64,000 nt of DNA from Desertibacillus haloalkaliphilus (GTDB lineage Bacteria; Bacillota; Bacilli; Bacillales; KJ1-10-99), in NCBI RefSeq assembly GCF_019039105.1, contig NZ_JAHPIV010000001.1, positions 114,519 through 178,518 on the forward strand, given 5' to 3'. Positions 42,504 to 52,044 of this stretch are shown here, piece by piece. The notes under the pieces were generated by a model. The model saw nothing but the letters and a program-made list of their open reading frames with translations. It did not search any database and was not told the DNA's origin. Within the stretch, counting starts at the first letter, position 1. Each line of letters starts with the position of its first letter. The translations under genes were made by a program, and so were the position numbers.

Positions 42504-42532
42504 ATTGTAATAAAAGGTAAATGATTTGTCAA
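42504..42532 (-). promoter_or_regulatory. sigma-A promoter of fadR-fadB-etfBA
   Basis: On the minus strand a perfect TTGACA (42527-42532) and TACAAT (42504-42509) are 17 bases apart, directly upstream of the FadR operator. Confidence 0.85.
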
Positions 42533-42648
42533 TCCAAACGTCAGTTATTTTGAAATTTTTTGAAAAAGGAGTTTTTTTGAAAATCTAAAAATCTATCTTT
42601 ATCATATACTAAATTTGTATATGAAACAATTAAAGTTTCTAAAAAAAG

Positions 42649-42663
42649 TGTAAGCGTTTTACA
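42649..42663. promoter_or_regulatory. cre-like site between lcfA and fadR
   Basis: TGTAAGCGTTTTACA resembles the CcpA site consensus (TGNAARCGNWWWCA) but has one extra base in the right half. It lies about 115 bases upstream of the fadR promoter. CcpA control of fatty-acid degradation is known in B. subtilis. Confidence 0.4.
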
Positions 42664-42677
42664 TTATTGATTCCATG

Positions 42678-42719
42678 ACAGTTGCTCTAAAGGCATCATT
42701 GAACCTTTAGAGCAACTGT
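42678..42719 (-). terminator. strong hairpin after lcfA
   Basis: ACAGTTGCTCTAAAGG pairs perfectly with its complement over 16 bp, with a 10-base loop, right after lcfA. It lacks a T run on the minus strand, so it may slow or process the transcript more than end it. Confidence 0.55.
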
Positions 42720-42724
42720 TCATT

Positions 42725-44416
42725 TTATGTTTTACGTTTGTCCTCTTCCTCTTCTACTAAGACACGCCGCAAAATTTTTCCAACCATTGTTTTTGGTAGC
42801 TCGTCACGAAATTCATAGCGTTTTGGGACTTTATACGCAGCAAGATGTTTCCGACAAAAGGCATCAAGCTCTTTTTCAGCTACCTCATGTCCTTCCTTAA
42901 CGACGATAAACGCTTTGACCGTTTCACCGCGATAGGAATCTGGTACCCCAATGACAGCTGCTTCTTGAATACTTTCATGCTTATAAAGCACTTCCTCAAC
43001 CTCACGTGGATAGATGTTATATCCACCAGCAATGATCATATCTTTTTTTCGATCAACAATATAAAAGAACCCATCTTTATCCATGTAACCCATATCGCCG
43101 GTTAACAACCAATCCCCACGGAACGTTTCTGCCGTTGCTTCTGGGCGTTGCCAATAGCCCTGCATGACTTGTGGGCCGCGAATCATGAGCTCACCAACTT
43201 CATTGGGTCCTGCCATTTCGCCAGTTTCAGGTGAAAGAATTGCCGCCTCCGTATCAGGCCATGGGATGCCAATGCTACCTTCTTTTCGTTTTCCCCAAAT
43301 CGGTGTCGATATTGAAACTGGTGACGTTTCAGTCATACCAAATCCTTCGACGAGGTTACCACCTGTGATTCGTTCGAATGTCTCTTGAACTTCGCGAGGT
43401 AACGGAGCAGCACCACTTAAACAAGCTTCGATCGATGAAAGATCGTATTTTTTGACGTTCGGGTCATTAATCAGCGACACGTACATCGTTGGTGCACCTG
43501 GAAAAATCGTAACCCGATGCTTTTCAATTGCTTTTAAGACATCTTTGGCCTCGAATTTTGGTAAAATAATCATTTTCATTCGATTCATGATCGCGACATT
43601 CATTACAACTGTCATTCCATACACGTGAAAAAACGGTAAAGCAGCTAGGACCTTTCCTTCTCCTTTTCCAATTTTGTACATCCACTGAATACATTGTGTT
43701 GTATTCACTACTAAATTGTAATGGGTAAGCATGACACCTTTTGCTGGGCCAGTCGTTCCGCCTGTATATTGAAGCAAGGCTAAATCGTCTTTTGGGGACA
43801 GGTCGACTTTGATCTCTTCCTCCCCTCCTTTATCAATGACCTCAGTAAATGGGAGGGTTTTCTCATCAAATGAGATTTCAACTTTTAGTTTGGACTTCTT
43901 TTTTTGAATATACGGATAGATTACATTTTTAGGAAAGGGTAAATAATCTTTGATGCTCGTCACAATGACATAGTCAAGCTCTGTCTCTTTTCTTATTTTT
44001 GACACGCGGGGAAATAGTAAATCAAGGCATACGATTACTTTTGCACCGGAATCAACTAATTGATGTTTGATTTCTCTTTCAACATAGAGTGGATTCATTT
44101 GCACGACAATCGCACCTGCCATTAAAGCCCCATAATAGCTAATGACTGATTGTGGACAATTGGCCAGCATAATTGCAACGCGATCACCTTTTTGTACACC
44201 TAATGAACGCAATTGGTTCGCAAATTTTATCGACTCTGTATACAATTCTCGGTAAGTCATTTCCTTACCAAGAAAATGAAGCGCGACCATGTTCGGATGC
44301 TTCCTATTTGCTTCCTGCAAATAGGAATGAAGTGTCCGTTCCTCATAAGTGAGAGAGGATGGCACCTCAGATGGATAATGCCTTAACCACACTTTCTCCT
44401 CAAGCGATATTGTCAT
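42725..44416 (-). CDS. lcfA: long-chain fatty acid-CoA ligase
   Basis: LcfA activates fatty acids to acyl-CoA using ATP. The AMP-binding motif is LLQYTGGTTGPAKGVMLTH; further motifs are VEGFGMTETSPVS, WLLTGDMGYMDKDGF and the catalytic lysine in PKTMVGKILRR. The 563 residues match B. subtilis LcfA. The ATG has AAGGAGG upstream. In B. subtilis lcfA leads the fadR operon; here a hairpin and a separate fadR promoter lie between them. Confidence 0.96.
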   Translation of the reverse strand: MTISLEEKVWLRHYPSEVPSSLTYEERTLHSYLQEANRKHPNMVALHFLGKEMTYRELYTESIKFANQLRSLGVQKGDRVAIMLANCPQSVISYYGALMAGAIVVQMNPLYVEREIKHQLVDSGAKVIVCLDLLFPRVSKIRKETELDYVIVTSIKDYLPFPKNVIYPYIQKKKSKLKVEISFDEKTLPFTEVIDKGGEEEIKVDLSPKDDLALLQYTGGTTGPAKGVMLTHYNLVVNTTQCIQWMYKIGKGEGKVLAALPFFHVYGMTVVMNVAIMNRMKMIILPKFEAKDVLKAIEKHRVTIFPGAPTMYVSLINDPNVKKYDLSSIEACLSGAAPLPREVQETFERITGGNLVEGFGMTETSPVSISTPIWGKRKEGSIGIPWPDTEAAILSPETGEMAGPNEVGELMIRGPQVMQGYWQRPEATAETFRGDWLLTGDMGYMDKDGFFYIVDRKKDMIIAGGYNIYPREVEEVLYKHESIQEAAVIGVPDSYRGETVKAFIVVKEGHEVAEKELDAFCRKHLAAYKVPKRYEFRDELPKTMVGKILRRVLVEEEEDKRKT

Positions 44417-44479
44417 TACGTTAGCCTCCTTATGTGCTCCCTACCTTCATGATCGAAAAACTTTCTATTACCATTGTAT

Positions 44480-44494
44480 TGGAAACGCTTACCA
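44480..44494. promoter_or_regulatory. cre-like site upstream of lcfA
   Basis: TGGAAACGCTTACCA fits the CcpA consensus with one mismatch and lies 64 bases upstream of the lcfA start, next to a TACAAT-like -10 (complement of 44473-44478). No good -35 is seen. It suggests carbon catabolite repression of lcfA. Confidence 0.45.
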
Positions 44495-44554
44495 TCATGA
44501 GTATTTTTTATATGGACACTAACACGGCATCTCCTCTCTAGTGAAAGAATCTCT

Positions 44555-44586
44555 TACTTCCATTTTAGACGGTGTGAGTAAGCCTC
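44555..44586. repeat. short dispersed repeat, copy C
   Basis: The stretch contains CGGTGTGAGTAAGCC and matches 36176-36207 over about 26 of 32 bases. A shorter copy is at 29106-29118. Confidence 0.5.
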
Positions 44587-44642
44587 CTTGATAATCACCA
44601 TTGCTGGTAAACCTCGTGAGGGTGTGGTCCCCCTTTTCAATC

Positions 44643-44680
44643 AAAAAATCGACTGAACTCAAATTTCAGCCGATTTTATA
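44643..44680 (-). terminator. terminator of the mutS2-yshE unit
   Basis: AAATCGGCTGAA pairs with TTCAGTCGATTT (one mismatch pair), followed by TTTTG on the minus strand. It lies past the small membrane peptide gene. Confidence 0.75.
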
Positions 44681-44733
44681 AAAAGAACCTATATTTATTT
44701 CTGTCTTTCATGATATTCACAAAGAACTTCACA

Positions 44734-44817
44734 TCATACGATGAACAATAGATAGATCAAACCAGCAATCATAAAAACCCCGCAACAGACATATAAAACT
44801 TTCCAAAGTGTTTCCAC
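44734..44817 (-). CDS. 27-residue predicted membrane peptide after yshE
   Basis: A GTG-started frame encodes VETLWKVLYVCCGVFMIAGL followed by IYLLFIV: a short charged head (E, K) and one membrane helix. AGGAG lies eight bases upstream of the GTG. It begins 27 bases after the yshE stop and ends before the operon terminator, so it would be the last gene of the mutS2-yshE unit. I recognise no family. Support comes from the ribosome site, hydrophobicity and position only; a chance frame remains possible. Confidence 0.5.
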   Translation of the reverse strand: METLWKVLYVCCGVFMIAGLIYLLFIV

Positions 44818-44844
44818 CTTCCACTCTCCTCTTTTCTTTTGTCA

Positions 44845-45261
44845 CTAGCGTGCAACGATACTCGCTCCAATCACATAAGATAGCCCGACAGCTAGGATGA
44901 AAGCGATAAATCCGACCGCTCGATTATCTCGAGCGATCTCTTCATCAACCTTAAATTTCGGGGTTAGAAATTCAAACATAAAATAACAAAATAACAATAA
45001 ACCAAACCCATACATTCCCCAAACAAGCATCGATAATAGTGAATCATGATAACTAATCGAATAACGAAAGACATTGCTAATTCCAAAGATCTTCCCAGAT
45101 GTTGCTAGTGCAACGGCGCAATTACCGTTCTTGATTTCTTCCCAATTATTATACCTTGTTACCGTCTCAAAGACCGCTAATGAAACAATAATCGCAAGCA
45201 CAGCAACACTATAATAAGCTGCGGTCTGTACAAAAGGATTTTCAATTAATTGTTCAATCAT
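44845..45261 (-). CDS. yshE: DUF350 membrane protein, YshE-like
   Basis: A 138-residue membrane protein with four predicted segments (about 14-35, 48-90, 95 region, 112-135) and the DUF350 pattern NWEEIKNGNCAVALATSGKIFG. The function is unknown. It starts 15 bases after mutS2, as yshE does after mutSB in B. subtilis. Confidence 0.9.
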   Translation of the reverse strand: MIEQLIENPFVQTAAYYSVAVLAIIVSLAVFETVTRYNNWEEIKNGNCAVALATSGKIFGISNVFRYSISYHDSLLSMLVWGMYGFGLLLFCYFMFEFLTPKFKVDEEIARDNRAVGFIAFILAVGLSYVIGASIVAR

Positions 45262-45276
45262 CCGAAAGCGCCTTTC

Positions 45277-47634
45277 TTATTTTAATTCAACAACGGTATT
45301 GCCAAGTCCACCTTCATTCATACCGGCATCCCGGGCACGTTTGACGTGACGGTGATTTTTCAACAGTTGTTTGACTCCCTTACGTAACGCTCCCGTTCCT
45401 TTTCCATGAATAATAGAGACTTGATGATATCCAGCCAGAATCGCATCATCTAAGTACTTTTCTACCTTTAGCATAGCGTCTTCATATCGTTCTCCACGTA
45501 AATCTAACTCGGGTTTTACATGGTGATCATTTCCTCTCACCGTAGCTAATGGTTTCGTCTCCACTTGCTTTGGTCGGTCAATATACTGAAGGTCATCTTT
45601 CTTTACCTTCATTTTCATAATACCAATTTGAACTTGAAATTCGTCATCACTGATCTTCTCAAGAATGTGACCTTTTTGCCCAAAGCTCAGTACTTTTACT
45701 TCATCACCAGCCTGTAGCTTATGCTCTGTTTTTTTCGGTTTAGGCTTTTTCTTCTTTTTTGATTGCAGTGTCGGTGCAGCTTCATCCAGCCGCTTCTTAG
45801 CATCAATCAATTGATGTTCTTTAACCGTCTGTGTCTCTTTTTGCCATTCACGGAGCTCTTCAATGATAAAATTCGCTTCTTCCTTAGCATCCTCAACCGC
45901 TCGGGTCGCCTTTTCTTCCGCTTCTACTAATATCGACGCTTTTTCTTGTTCAAGTGAATCAAGGTTTGCTACTAAATCTTGACGTAGACGTTCAGCTTCT
46001 TCTCGAACCTTGCGCGCTTCTTCTACATCGGCTTCTGCTGCTTTACGACTATCCTCTAATGAAGCGATCATTCGTTCAATTTGGTTATTATCACTGTCAA
46101 TTTGCGCTTTCGCTTTTTCAATCACGTCTTCTCGTAACCCAAGGCGACGAGATATCGCAAACGCATTGCTTCGTCCTGGAACGCCAATCAACAACCGATA
46201 GGTCGGTCGCAACGTTTCAACATCAAATTCAACACTTGCATTCATCGCACCTGGGCGGTTATATGCGTAACCTTTCAATTCACTATAATGCGTTGTCGCA
46301 ACTAAACGAGCACCACGACTATAGACATCATCTAAAATTGCGATTGCCAGTGCCGCCCCCTCGGTCGGATCTGTGCCGGCACCAAGTTCATCAAATAAGA
46401 CAAGGCTATCATGGTCGACTTCATTTAAAATATCAACAATGTTTGTCATATGCGATGAAAACGTACTTAAGCTTTGCTCGATCGATTGTTCATCCCCAAT
46501 ATCCGCAAATACCGATTTAAAGACAGCAACCTCCGAGCCTTCTTCTACCGGGACATGAAGACCAGATTGCGCCATTAACGTTAGTAAACCAACCGTTTTT
46601 AACGTGACTGTTTTACCACCGGTATTCGGACCAGTGATAATTAACGACGAATAATCTTTACCGAGTTCAACGTCAATCGGTACGACTTCATCTGAAGGAA
46701 TGAGCGGATGGCGCGCTTGATAAAGGTTAAGATGACCATCACGATTTAGTCTAGGTTGCGTCGCTTTCATTTGCTTACTATATAGCGCCTTCGCAAAGAT
46801 AAAATCAACTTCTGCAAGCTGTGCGACGTTGTGTAACAAAACATCAACATGCTCTGACACGTGCGCTGACAGCTCTGCTAAAATGCGCTCGACCTCTTGT
46901 TTTTCCATCGCTCTTGCTTCACGAAGTTGGTTATTCATCAATACGACCGCTTGCGGTTCGATAAATAGGGTTGCACCTGAAGCCGATTGGTCGTGAACCA
47001 TACCACCAAACGCACCGCGGTATTCTTGTTTCACCGGGATCACGTAACGGTCGTTTCGAATCGTAATAATCGCATCCGAAAGCTTCTTCTGGTTACCTGA
47101 GGAACGAATAATATTTTCGAGCTTTGATCGAATCCCTGACTCATAACTTCGCATTTGGTGGCGAATCGTCCGCAGTGTTGGGCTTGCTGAATCAAGCACT
47201 TCACCATTGTCATCGACACATTGTTTAATGTCACGTTCAAGGTCAGTGAGCGGCTCAATCTCAGCAACAATCCCCTCAAGTAACGGCAATTCAACCTCAT
47301 CTTCAAGCATCGTTTCAATAAACTTTTTAAATCTTCGTCCCCCATAAATCGTGCTCGCAATTTCCAATAGTTCATGAGCATTTAACAACCCACCAATTTG
47401 CGCGCGCTTCACGCTTGCGCGAATATCACGGATTCCGCCTAATGGCGCTTGCCCCTTCAATCGCAGTACTTTCGTTCCTTCATACGTACGGTTTTGCCAA
47501 TCATCGACTTCTTCAATGTTTGTCGACGGTTGGAGTTCACCAATCTTCTGCCTTCCGAGAGTCGACGCCGCATGTTCGAGTAACTGCTCTTTCATTTTTT
47601 TATATTCTAATACACGTAACACTCTTTCTATCAT
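45277..47634 (-). CDS. mutS2: MutS2, MutS-family ATPase/endonuclease
   Basis: MutS2 limits recombination and, in Bacillus, helps rescue stalled ribosomes. The ATPase domain has Walker [16 protein letters not shown] and [19 protein letters not shown] long coiled coil (about 515-615) is followed by a KOW-like stretch and a C-terminal Smr nuclease domain with [12 protein letters not shown] and [16 protein letters not shown] choose ATG 47634 ([13 protein letters not shown], 785 residues), with AAAGGGG seven bases upstream, equal to the B. subtilis length. Confidence 0.97.
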   Translation of the reverse strand: MIERVLRVLEYKKMKEQLLEHAASTLGRQKIGELQPSTNIEEVDDWQNRTYEGTKVLRLKGQAPLGGIRDIRASVKRAQIGGLLNAHELLEIASTIYGGRRFKKFIETMLEDEVELPLLEGIVAEIEPLTDLERDIKQCVDDNGEVLDSASPTLRTIRHQMRSYESGIRSKLENIIRSSGNQKKLSDAIITIRNDRYVIPVKQEYRGAFGGMVHDQSASGATLFIEPQAVVLMNNQLREARAMEKQEVERILAELSAHVSEHVDVLLHNVAQLAEVDFIFAKALYSKQMKATQPRLNRDGHLNLYQARHPLIPSDEVVPIDVELGKDYSSLIITGPNTGGKTVTLKTVGLLTLMAQSGLHVPVEEGSEVAVFKSVFADIGDEQSIEQSLSTFSSHMTNIVDILNEVDHDSLVLFDELGAGTDPTEGAALAIAILDDVYSRGARLVATTHYSELKGYAYNRPGAMNASVEFDVETLRPTYRLLIGVPGRSNAFAISRRLGLREDVIEKAKAQIDSDNNQIERMIASLEDSRKAAEADVEEARKVREEAERLRQDLVANLDSLEQEKASILVEAEEKATRAVEDAKEEANFIIEELREWQKETQTVKEHQLIDAKKRLDEAAPTLQSKKKKKPKPKKTEHKLQAGDEVKVLSFGQKGHILEKISDDEFQVQIGIMKMKVKKDDLQYIDRPKQVETKPLATVRGNDHHVKPELDLRGERYEDAMLKVEKYLDDAILAGYHQVSIIHGKGTGALRKGVKQLLKNHRHVKRARDAGMNEGGLGNTVVELK

Positions 47635-47668
47635 GCTTTTCCCCTTTCTAGCTATCACTAACTACACG

Positions 47669-49381
47669 TTAGTGATGACGAGTTAAAAACTGTTCCAACT
47701 CATCAAGTGACCACGTATTAAGTACAGACTTTTTCTTTACCATTCCCTTTTTTGCTGTGCTCACTCCAATTTCCATGTGATCGAGCATTGAAATGTCATG
47801 TGCATCTGTATTAATCGCTAGTTTCACACCTTGATCTTCAGCCTTCCGTAACCATTTCGCTGCTAAGTCTAATCGGTTTGGATTCGCATTTAATTCTAAA
47901 GCTGTATCGGTTTTTGCAGCTAATTCAATTAATAGTTCGAGATCAACATCATATCCTTCACGTCGTCCAATTAAGCGTCCGGTTGGATGAGCAATTAAAT
48001 CAACGTTTTGATTATTTAACGCCGTTGTCAAACGGTCCATAATTGTCTGACGATCCTGTGAAAACGCTGAATGAATCGAGGCAATCACAAAGTCCATTTC
48101 AGCCATCATCACATCATCATAATCAAGCGTCCCATCCGGTAAAATGTCCATTTCAACGCCAGCTAATATTTTAAAATCATCATAGTTTTCGTTAAGACGC
48201 TCGATTTCTGCTCGCTGCTTACGGAGCCGTTCTTCCGTTAACCCGTTAGCGACTTTTAAAAACTTCGAGTGATCGGTAATCGCGATAAATGAATACCCTT
48301 TTGCCCTAGCTGCTTCCGCCATTTCCTCAATCGAATACGCTCCATCACTCCATGTTGAGTGCATGTGCAAATCACCGTTAATATCATCAAGATGAATGAG
48401 CGGGACCTCATCAGCAAACTGTTCAACTTCTCCTTGATCCTCACGAGCTTCTGGTGGGATCTCATGAAGTCCAAAATGGTTAAAGAACTCAGCTTCACTA
48501 GCAAAGGTTTGCACCTCACCAGTTTCAACGACCTCGACACCATATTCACTAATTTTTTCGCCACGCTCTTTAGCGAGCTGACGCATTTTTACATTGTGAT
48601 CTTTTGACCCTGTAAAATGATGAAGCGTTGTTGCATAAGCCTTGTCCTCAACAAGTCGAAAGTCAACTGAGATTGTATAGTCATACGCAAGCTCAACTGA
48701 TACCTTCGTATCACCACTTGCAATAATTGAGGACATTTTATCTAATTGGACTAATCGCTCACGTACAGCTGAAGGATCATCCGTAGAAATAATAAAATCC
48801 AAATCCTTCACAGTCTCACGCATACGTCGCAAGCTCCCAGCGCGTGAAAATCGCTTGATTTCAGGAATTTGTTTAAGCTGCTCTTCGATCTCATCAGCGA
48901 TCGGTAGTACAAAAGCTAGCGGAAGTCGATCCGGACGTTGCCCCACTTCAGCAATCGCTGCTACGATCTTTTCTTCAGTCTTTTTACCAAAACCACTAAG
49001 AGATTGCACTTTGTTTTCAAGACAGGCTTGATTCAAGCTGTCCATGTCTGTAACCCCAAGTTCTTGATAAAGTTTACCGATTTTCTTTCCGCCTAATCCT
49101 GGCAACTTTAATAGAGGCAGTAAGCCAGCAGGCAACTCTGCTTGTAATTCCTCAAGCACCGTTGATTTCCCCAGCTCCCGTAACTCTTCAATCACTTCAG
49201 CTGTCCCTTTACCGATCCCTTTCAGTTTGGACGGATCCTCAATTTCTGTTATTGGCCGTTCATCCGTTTCTAGTGCCTGTGCGGCTTTGCGGTAAGCAGA
49301 TGTCTTAAACGGATTTTCCCCTTTAATTTCCATATATATAGCAATTTGTTCTAACGTTTTTATGATCTGTTTTTTATTCAT
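47669..49381 (-). CDS. polX: family X DNA polymerase with PHP domain (PolX)
   Basis: PolX fills gaps in base-excision repair; its PHP domain has 3'-5' exonuclease and AP-endonuclease activity in Bacillus. Helix-hairpin-helix motifs are LKGIGKGTAEVIEEL and LPGLGGKKIGKLYQ. The nucleotidyltransferase has AGSLRRMRETVKDLDFII. The PHP domain starts DLHMHSTWSDGAYSIEEM. I choose ATG 49381 (MNKKQIIKTLEQ, 570 residues); AAAGGA is eight bases upstream. It corresponds to B. subtilis yshC. Confidence 0.96.
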   Translation of the reverse strand: MNKKQIIKTLEQIAIYMEIKGENPFKTSAYRKAAQALETDERPITEIEDPSKLKGIGKGTAEVIEELRELGKSTVLEELQAELPAGLLPLLKLPGLGGKKIGKLYQELGVTDMDSLNQACLENKVQSLSGFGKKTEEKIVAAIAEVGQRPDRLPLAFVLPIADEIEEQLKQIPEIKRFSRAGSLRRMRETVKDLDFIISTDDPSAVRERLVQLDKMSSIIASGDTKVSVELAYDYTISVDFRLVEDKAYATTLHHFTGSKDHNVKMRQLAKERGEKISEYGVEVVETGEVQTFASEAEFFNHFGLHEIPPEAREDQGEVEQFADEVPLIHLDDINGDLHMHSTWSDGAYSIEEMAEAARAKGYSFIAITDHSKFLKVANGLTEERLRKQRAEIERLNENYDDFKILAGVEMDILPDGTLDYDDVMMAEMDFVIASIHSAFSQDRQTIMDRLTTALNNQNVDLIAHPTGRLIGRREGYDVDLELLIELAAKTDTALELNANPNRLDLAAKWLRKAEDQGVKLAINTDAHDISMLDHMEIGVSTAKKGMVKKKSVLNTWSLDELEQFLTRHH

Positions 49382-49508
49382 CACGATCGTCCTTTCCAAA
49401 TGTCACGTACAACCTACCTTAAGCCATCATAAAATGTAGCGAAATAGAAATCAACATAGAACCCCTCTTTAGCCGAAAACGAACAAATAATAGGAAACGC
49501 CTGTGACA

Positions 49509-49538
49509 AACAAAAAGCTTCTCCTACAACGAGAGAAG
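49509..49538 (-). terminator. terminator after the cvpA-type gene
   Basis: AAAAGCTTCTC pairs with GAGAAGCTTTT and is followed by TTGTTTG on the minus strand, 10 bases past the stop. polX therefore needs its own promoter in about 49382-49508. Confidence 0.85.
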
Positions 49539-49547
49539 CTTTTGTTC

Positions 49548-50087
49548 CTAGAGGTGGCTACTAATCCACAAGTCCTTAATCCATGCAGATAAAAATGGTG
49601 TGTAATTTAGTATAAGCTGAGCAACAAATGATCCGTGCAGAAGCTCTTGAACGAAATCAATTGGTAATAATGCCGCAACATGAAGAACAATAAATAATAG
49701 TAAATACGTTTCAATTACGGCCAGAGCCCCGCCAAGCCAGCGGTTTATCATTCGTAGAATCGGTAATTGAGCTAACACGTCTACCATCGAGCCGATAATT
49801 TGCAATAAGATTCTCGTACCAAAAAATAAAATCGCAAAAGCAATACCTGAATAATAGACATTCTCAAAGTCAAAACTAGAAATGAACATCGAAATCGGGT
49901 CATCGCCTGTTAGCTGTGGATACGGAATCCAAAGGCGTATATACGAAGCTAACTCTTGATAATAGAGATAAGCAACAATCAGTGAGACGACAAAACCTAG
50001 CAAATGAACAAGTTGCAAAATCATGCCGCGTCTCATCCCGACAAAAAAGCTTGCTACTAAAATTAAAAAAAGAATAACACTAAACAT
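49548..50087 (-). CDS. yshB: CvpA-family membrane protein, YshB-like
   Basis: A 179-residue membrane protein with about four hydrophobic segments (1-20, 25-45, 78-100, 115-140), fitting the CvpA/colicin V production family. The [19 protein letters not shown] region is typical. The role in Bacillus is unclear. Its start overlaps the zapA stop by eight bases, so the two are translationally coupled, as yshA-yshB are in B. subtilis. Confidence 0.9.
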   Translation of the reverse strand: MFSVILFLILVASFFVGMRRGMILQLVHLLGFVVSLIVAYLYYQELASYIRLWIPYPQLTGDDPISMFISSFDFENVYYSGIAFAILFFGTRILLQIIGSMVDVLAQLPILRMINRWLGGALAVIETYLLLFIVLHVAALLPIDFVQELLHGSFVAQLILNYTPFLSAWIKDLWISSHL

Positions 50088-50346
50088 CGTTTCTTTCTTC
50101 CTTGTCTTTCTCGAGTTGTTCGAGTTTCTCCTGTAGTTTTATATATTCATCAACAACATTAACAGCAGTTAAAACCGCGAGGCGCGTTGTATCTAAATAA
50201 GGATTAACACTTTTGATCTCCCTCATTTTCTCGTCTACTTGTTTAGCCACTTTTGTAACGTGACTTGGTGCCTCATAGCCAACAATTGTATATTGCTGTC
50301 CGTATATTGATACCGTAGTCCTTTGTTTCTCCTTCCCATCTGCCAC
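50080..50346 (-). CDS. zapA: cell division protein ZapA
   Basis: ZapA stabilises FtsZ rings. The protein has the family start [18 protein letters not shown], the [20 protein letters not shown] region and a C-terminal coiled coil rich in E, K and Q. I choose GTG 50346 ([11 protein letters not shown], 88 residues), with AGGAGG seven bases upstream; the TTG one codon earlier is too close. Confidence 0.94.
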   Translation of the reverse strand: MADGKEKQRTTVSIYGQQYTIVGYEAPSHVTKVAKQVDEKMREIKSVNPYLDTTRLAVLTAVNVVDEYIKLQEKLEQLEKDKEERNDV

Positions 50347-50577
50347 CAAAAAGCCTCCTATTCGTCATAAGAATCCTATCTTATATCATAACACGAACAT
50401 TCCCATATGGAAATATTTCAAAATTGGAACGACTCACCAATCCTAGCTTGATTTACAATCATACGATGGACACCCTCGAATTCACTCGAACACTTATTCA
50501 TGGCTTTGGTTTACGTCATGAAGGGTTCTGTTATACTGTATAAACAGTACTGCACGAAATAAAGGAGTGAAAAAAGG

Positions 50578-51525
50578 ATGGCAAATTCCGTCTTAAAGGT
50601 ATCAACGGCAACGATCGCCAAAATGAAAGAACATTACAGTACATACGTGCAAACCAAATCTCCACAAGGGGCTGTTTTTACTGCGAAACCACCCGGGTGT
50701 ACGATTACCGCCTATCATTCCGGAAAAGTCCTATTTCAAGGGAAGAATGGTGAAGTAGAAGCGAGTCAGTGGCAAGGAGAGACAAGCGCTTCGCAAGCAA
50801 ACTCCACACAAAAAAAGCCAAAAAAAGCACACGGCTACGAGCCTCCACAACATATCGAATCGATGTCGATTATCGGTTCTGACGAAGTCGGCACTGGTGA
50901 TTACTTCGGTCCAATTACTGTTGTTGCTGCGTTCGTAGGTCGCAATCAAATTGCATTGATGAAAGAGCTTGGTGTCAAAGATTCAAAACATCTCACCGAC
51001 AAGCAAATTGTAGCGATTGCCAAAGACCTGATCAAAACCATACCATACAGCCTGCTTGTCCTCCGTAACGAGAAATATAATCAAATGCAGCAAAAAGGGA
51101 TGTCGCAAGGCAAAATGAAAGCTATCTTACATAACCGCGCTCTCCTCAATGTCATTGATAAACTTGAAGGAACCTCTTATGATGGTATCTTAATTGATCA
51201 GTTTGTTGAGCCAACAACCTTCTTCTCACACCTCAAATCAGAAAAAAGAAAGCTGCAAGGCGAGATCTTTTTTAGTACGAAAGCAGAAGGAATCCACCTT
51301 TCCGTAGCAGCCGCTTCAATTATCGCTCGTTATGCGTTTTTAAAGGAATTTGAGGCCTTATCTGCAGAAGCTGGATTTGACATTCCAAAAGGAGCCGGAC
51401 GCCATGTTGACGTCGCCGCAGCTCAATTAATGAAAGCAAAAGGAGCCGATCAACTAAACCATTTTGTGAAACTCCATTTTGCTAATACAATGAAAGCTAA
51501 GCAGCTAGCATCAGCCTCACATTAA
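50578..51525 (+). CDS. rnhC: ribonuclease HIII
   Basis: RNase HIII cuts RNA in RNA-DNA hybrids. The N-terminal TBP-like substrate-binding domain (about 1-85) is joined to an RNase H core starting SIIGSDEVGTGDYFGPITV, with the catalytic Asp and Glu, then VKDSKHL, and AAASIIARYAFL. The 315 residues match B. subtilis RnhC. AAAGGAG lies upstream of the ATG. It is on the plus strand, divergent from zapA. Confidence 0.97.
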   Translation: MANSVLKVSTATIAKMKEHYSTYVQTKSPQGAVFTAKPPGCTITAYHSGKVLFQGKNGEVEASQWQGETSASQANSTQKKPKKAHGYEPPQHIESMSIIGSDEVGTGDYFGPITVVAAFVGRNQIALMKELGVKDSKHLTDKQIVAIAKDLIKTIPYSLLVLRNEKYNQMQQKGMSQGKMKAILHNRALLNVIDKLEGTSYDGILIDQFVEPTTFFSHLKSEKRKLQGEIFFSTKAEGIHLSVAAASIIARYAFLKEFEALSAEAGFDIPKGAGRHVDVAAAQLMKAKGADQLNHFVKLHFANTMKAKQLASASH

Positions 51526-51577
51526 CAACTTCTGGCTAAGCAATTGGAACCATGATGCTCATATAAAACAATACGAA

Positions 51578-51629
51578 AGGGTGCTTGAGAGAAGGTAAAA
51601 ACAACCGATTCTCAAGCACCCTTTTTTTT
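51578..51629 (+). terminator. terminator after rnhC
   Basis: AGGGTGCTTGAGA pairs perfectly with TCTCAAGCACCCT, followed by eight T on the plus strand. The T tract reaches the end of the convergent gene at 51628. Confidence 0.92.
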
Positions 51630-52017
51630 AACGATTCTTTAAAAACAACTGTTGCCACTCATCTTTTTTGTTCACCGTGATCCAACGGTCAACAGCTGTA
51701 CCCGGTAGTTCTTGTAACTCGTCGTACTGATGTTGATGATTAAGTAGCCTACGAATTAAATGATCATACACCGCTTTGTAATGTTTCGTCGCCTCACCAC
51801 AGCTCATTTTATTCTCCCCACACAGTGGGCAGGTATGCCGCAATAAACTTGCCGGTTCATGAGGGACAATTCGGTTAACGACCCACTTTTGATCATGCTG
51901 CAAGTACAATAGATCTGTCGTAAACAAAAACTCTTGATGTCCATCCATTTCAAACACGACATTCCACACAAACGAATCAACTTTTTCTATCGAACAGATA
52001 TCAGTAACTTCAAACAA
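51628..52017 (-). CDS. unrecognised protein with CPLCG motif, downstream of pheT
   Basis: A 129-residue protein I do not recognise. It has an N-terminal beta-rich part (FEVTDICSIEKVDSFVWNVV), a central HTCPLCGENKMSCGEATKHY with three Cys and a His that could bind zinc, and a helical, charged C-terminal half. The start is TTG with AAGGGGAG six bases upstream. It begins 27 bases after pheT and is probably the last gene of the pheS-pheT unit. Its stop touches the rnhC terminator. I know of no counterpart in B. subtilis at this place. Confidence 0.7.
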   Translation of the reverse strand: MFEVTDICSIEKVDSFVWNVVFEMDGHQEFLFTTDLLYLQHDQKWVVNRIVPHEPASLLRHTCPLCGENKMSCGEATKHYKAVYDHLIRRLLNHQHQYDELQELPGTAVDRWITVNKKDEWQQLFLKNR

Positions 52018-52044
52018 ATGCTTCTCCCCTTTTTATTCAAGCAT

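Noticed and set aside
45954..46520. 188-codon open frame on the plus strand opposite mutS2
   Set aside because: It mirrors the coding frame of mutS2, has no ribosome site and no family resemblance.
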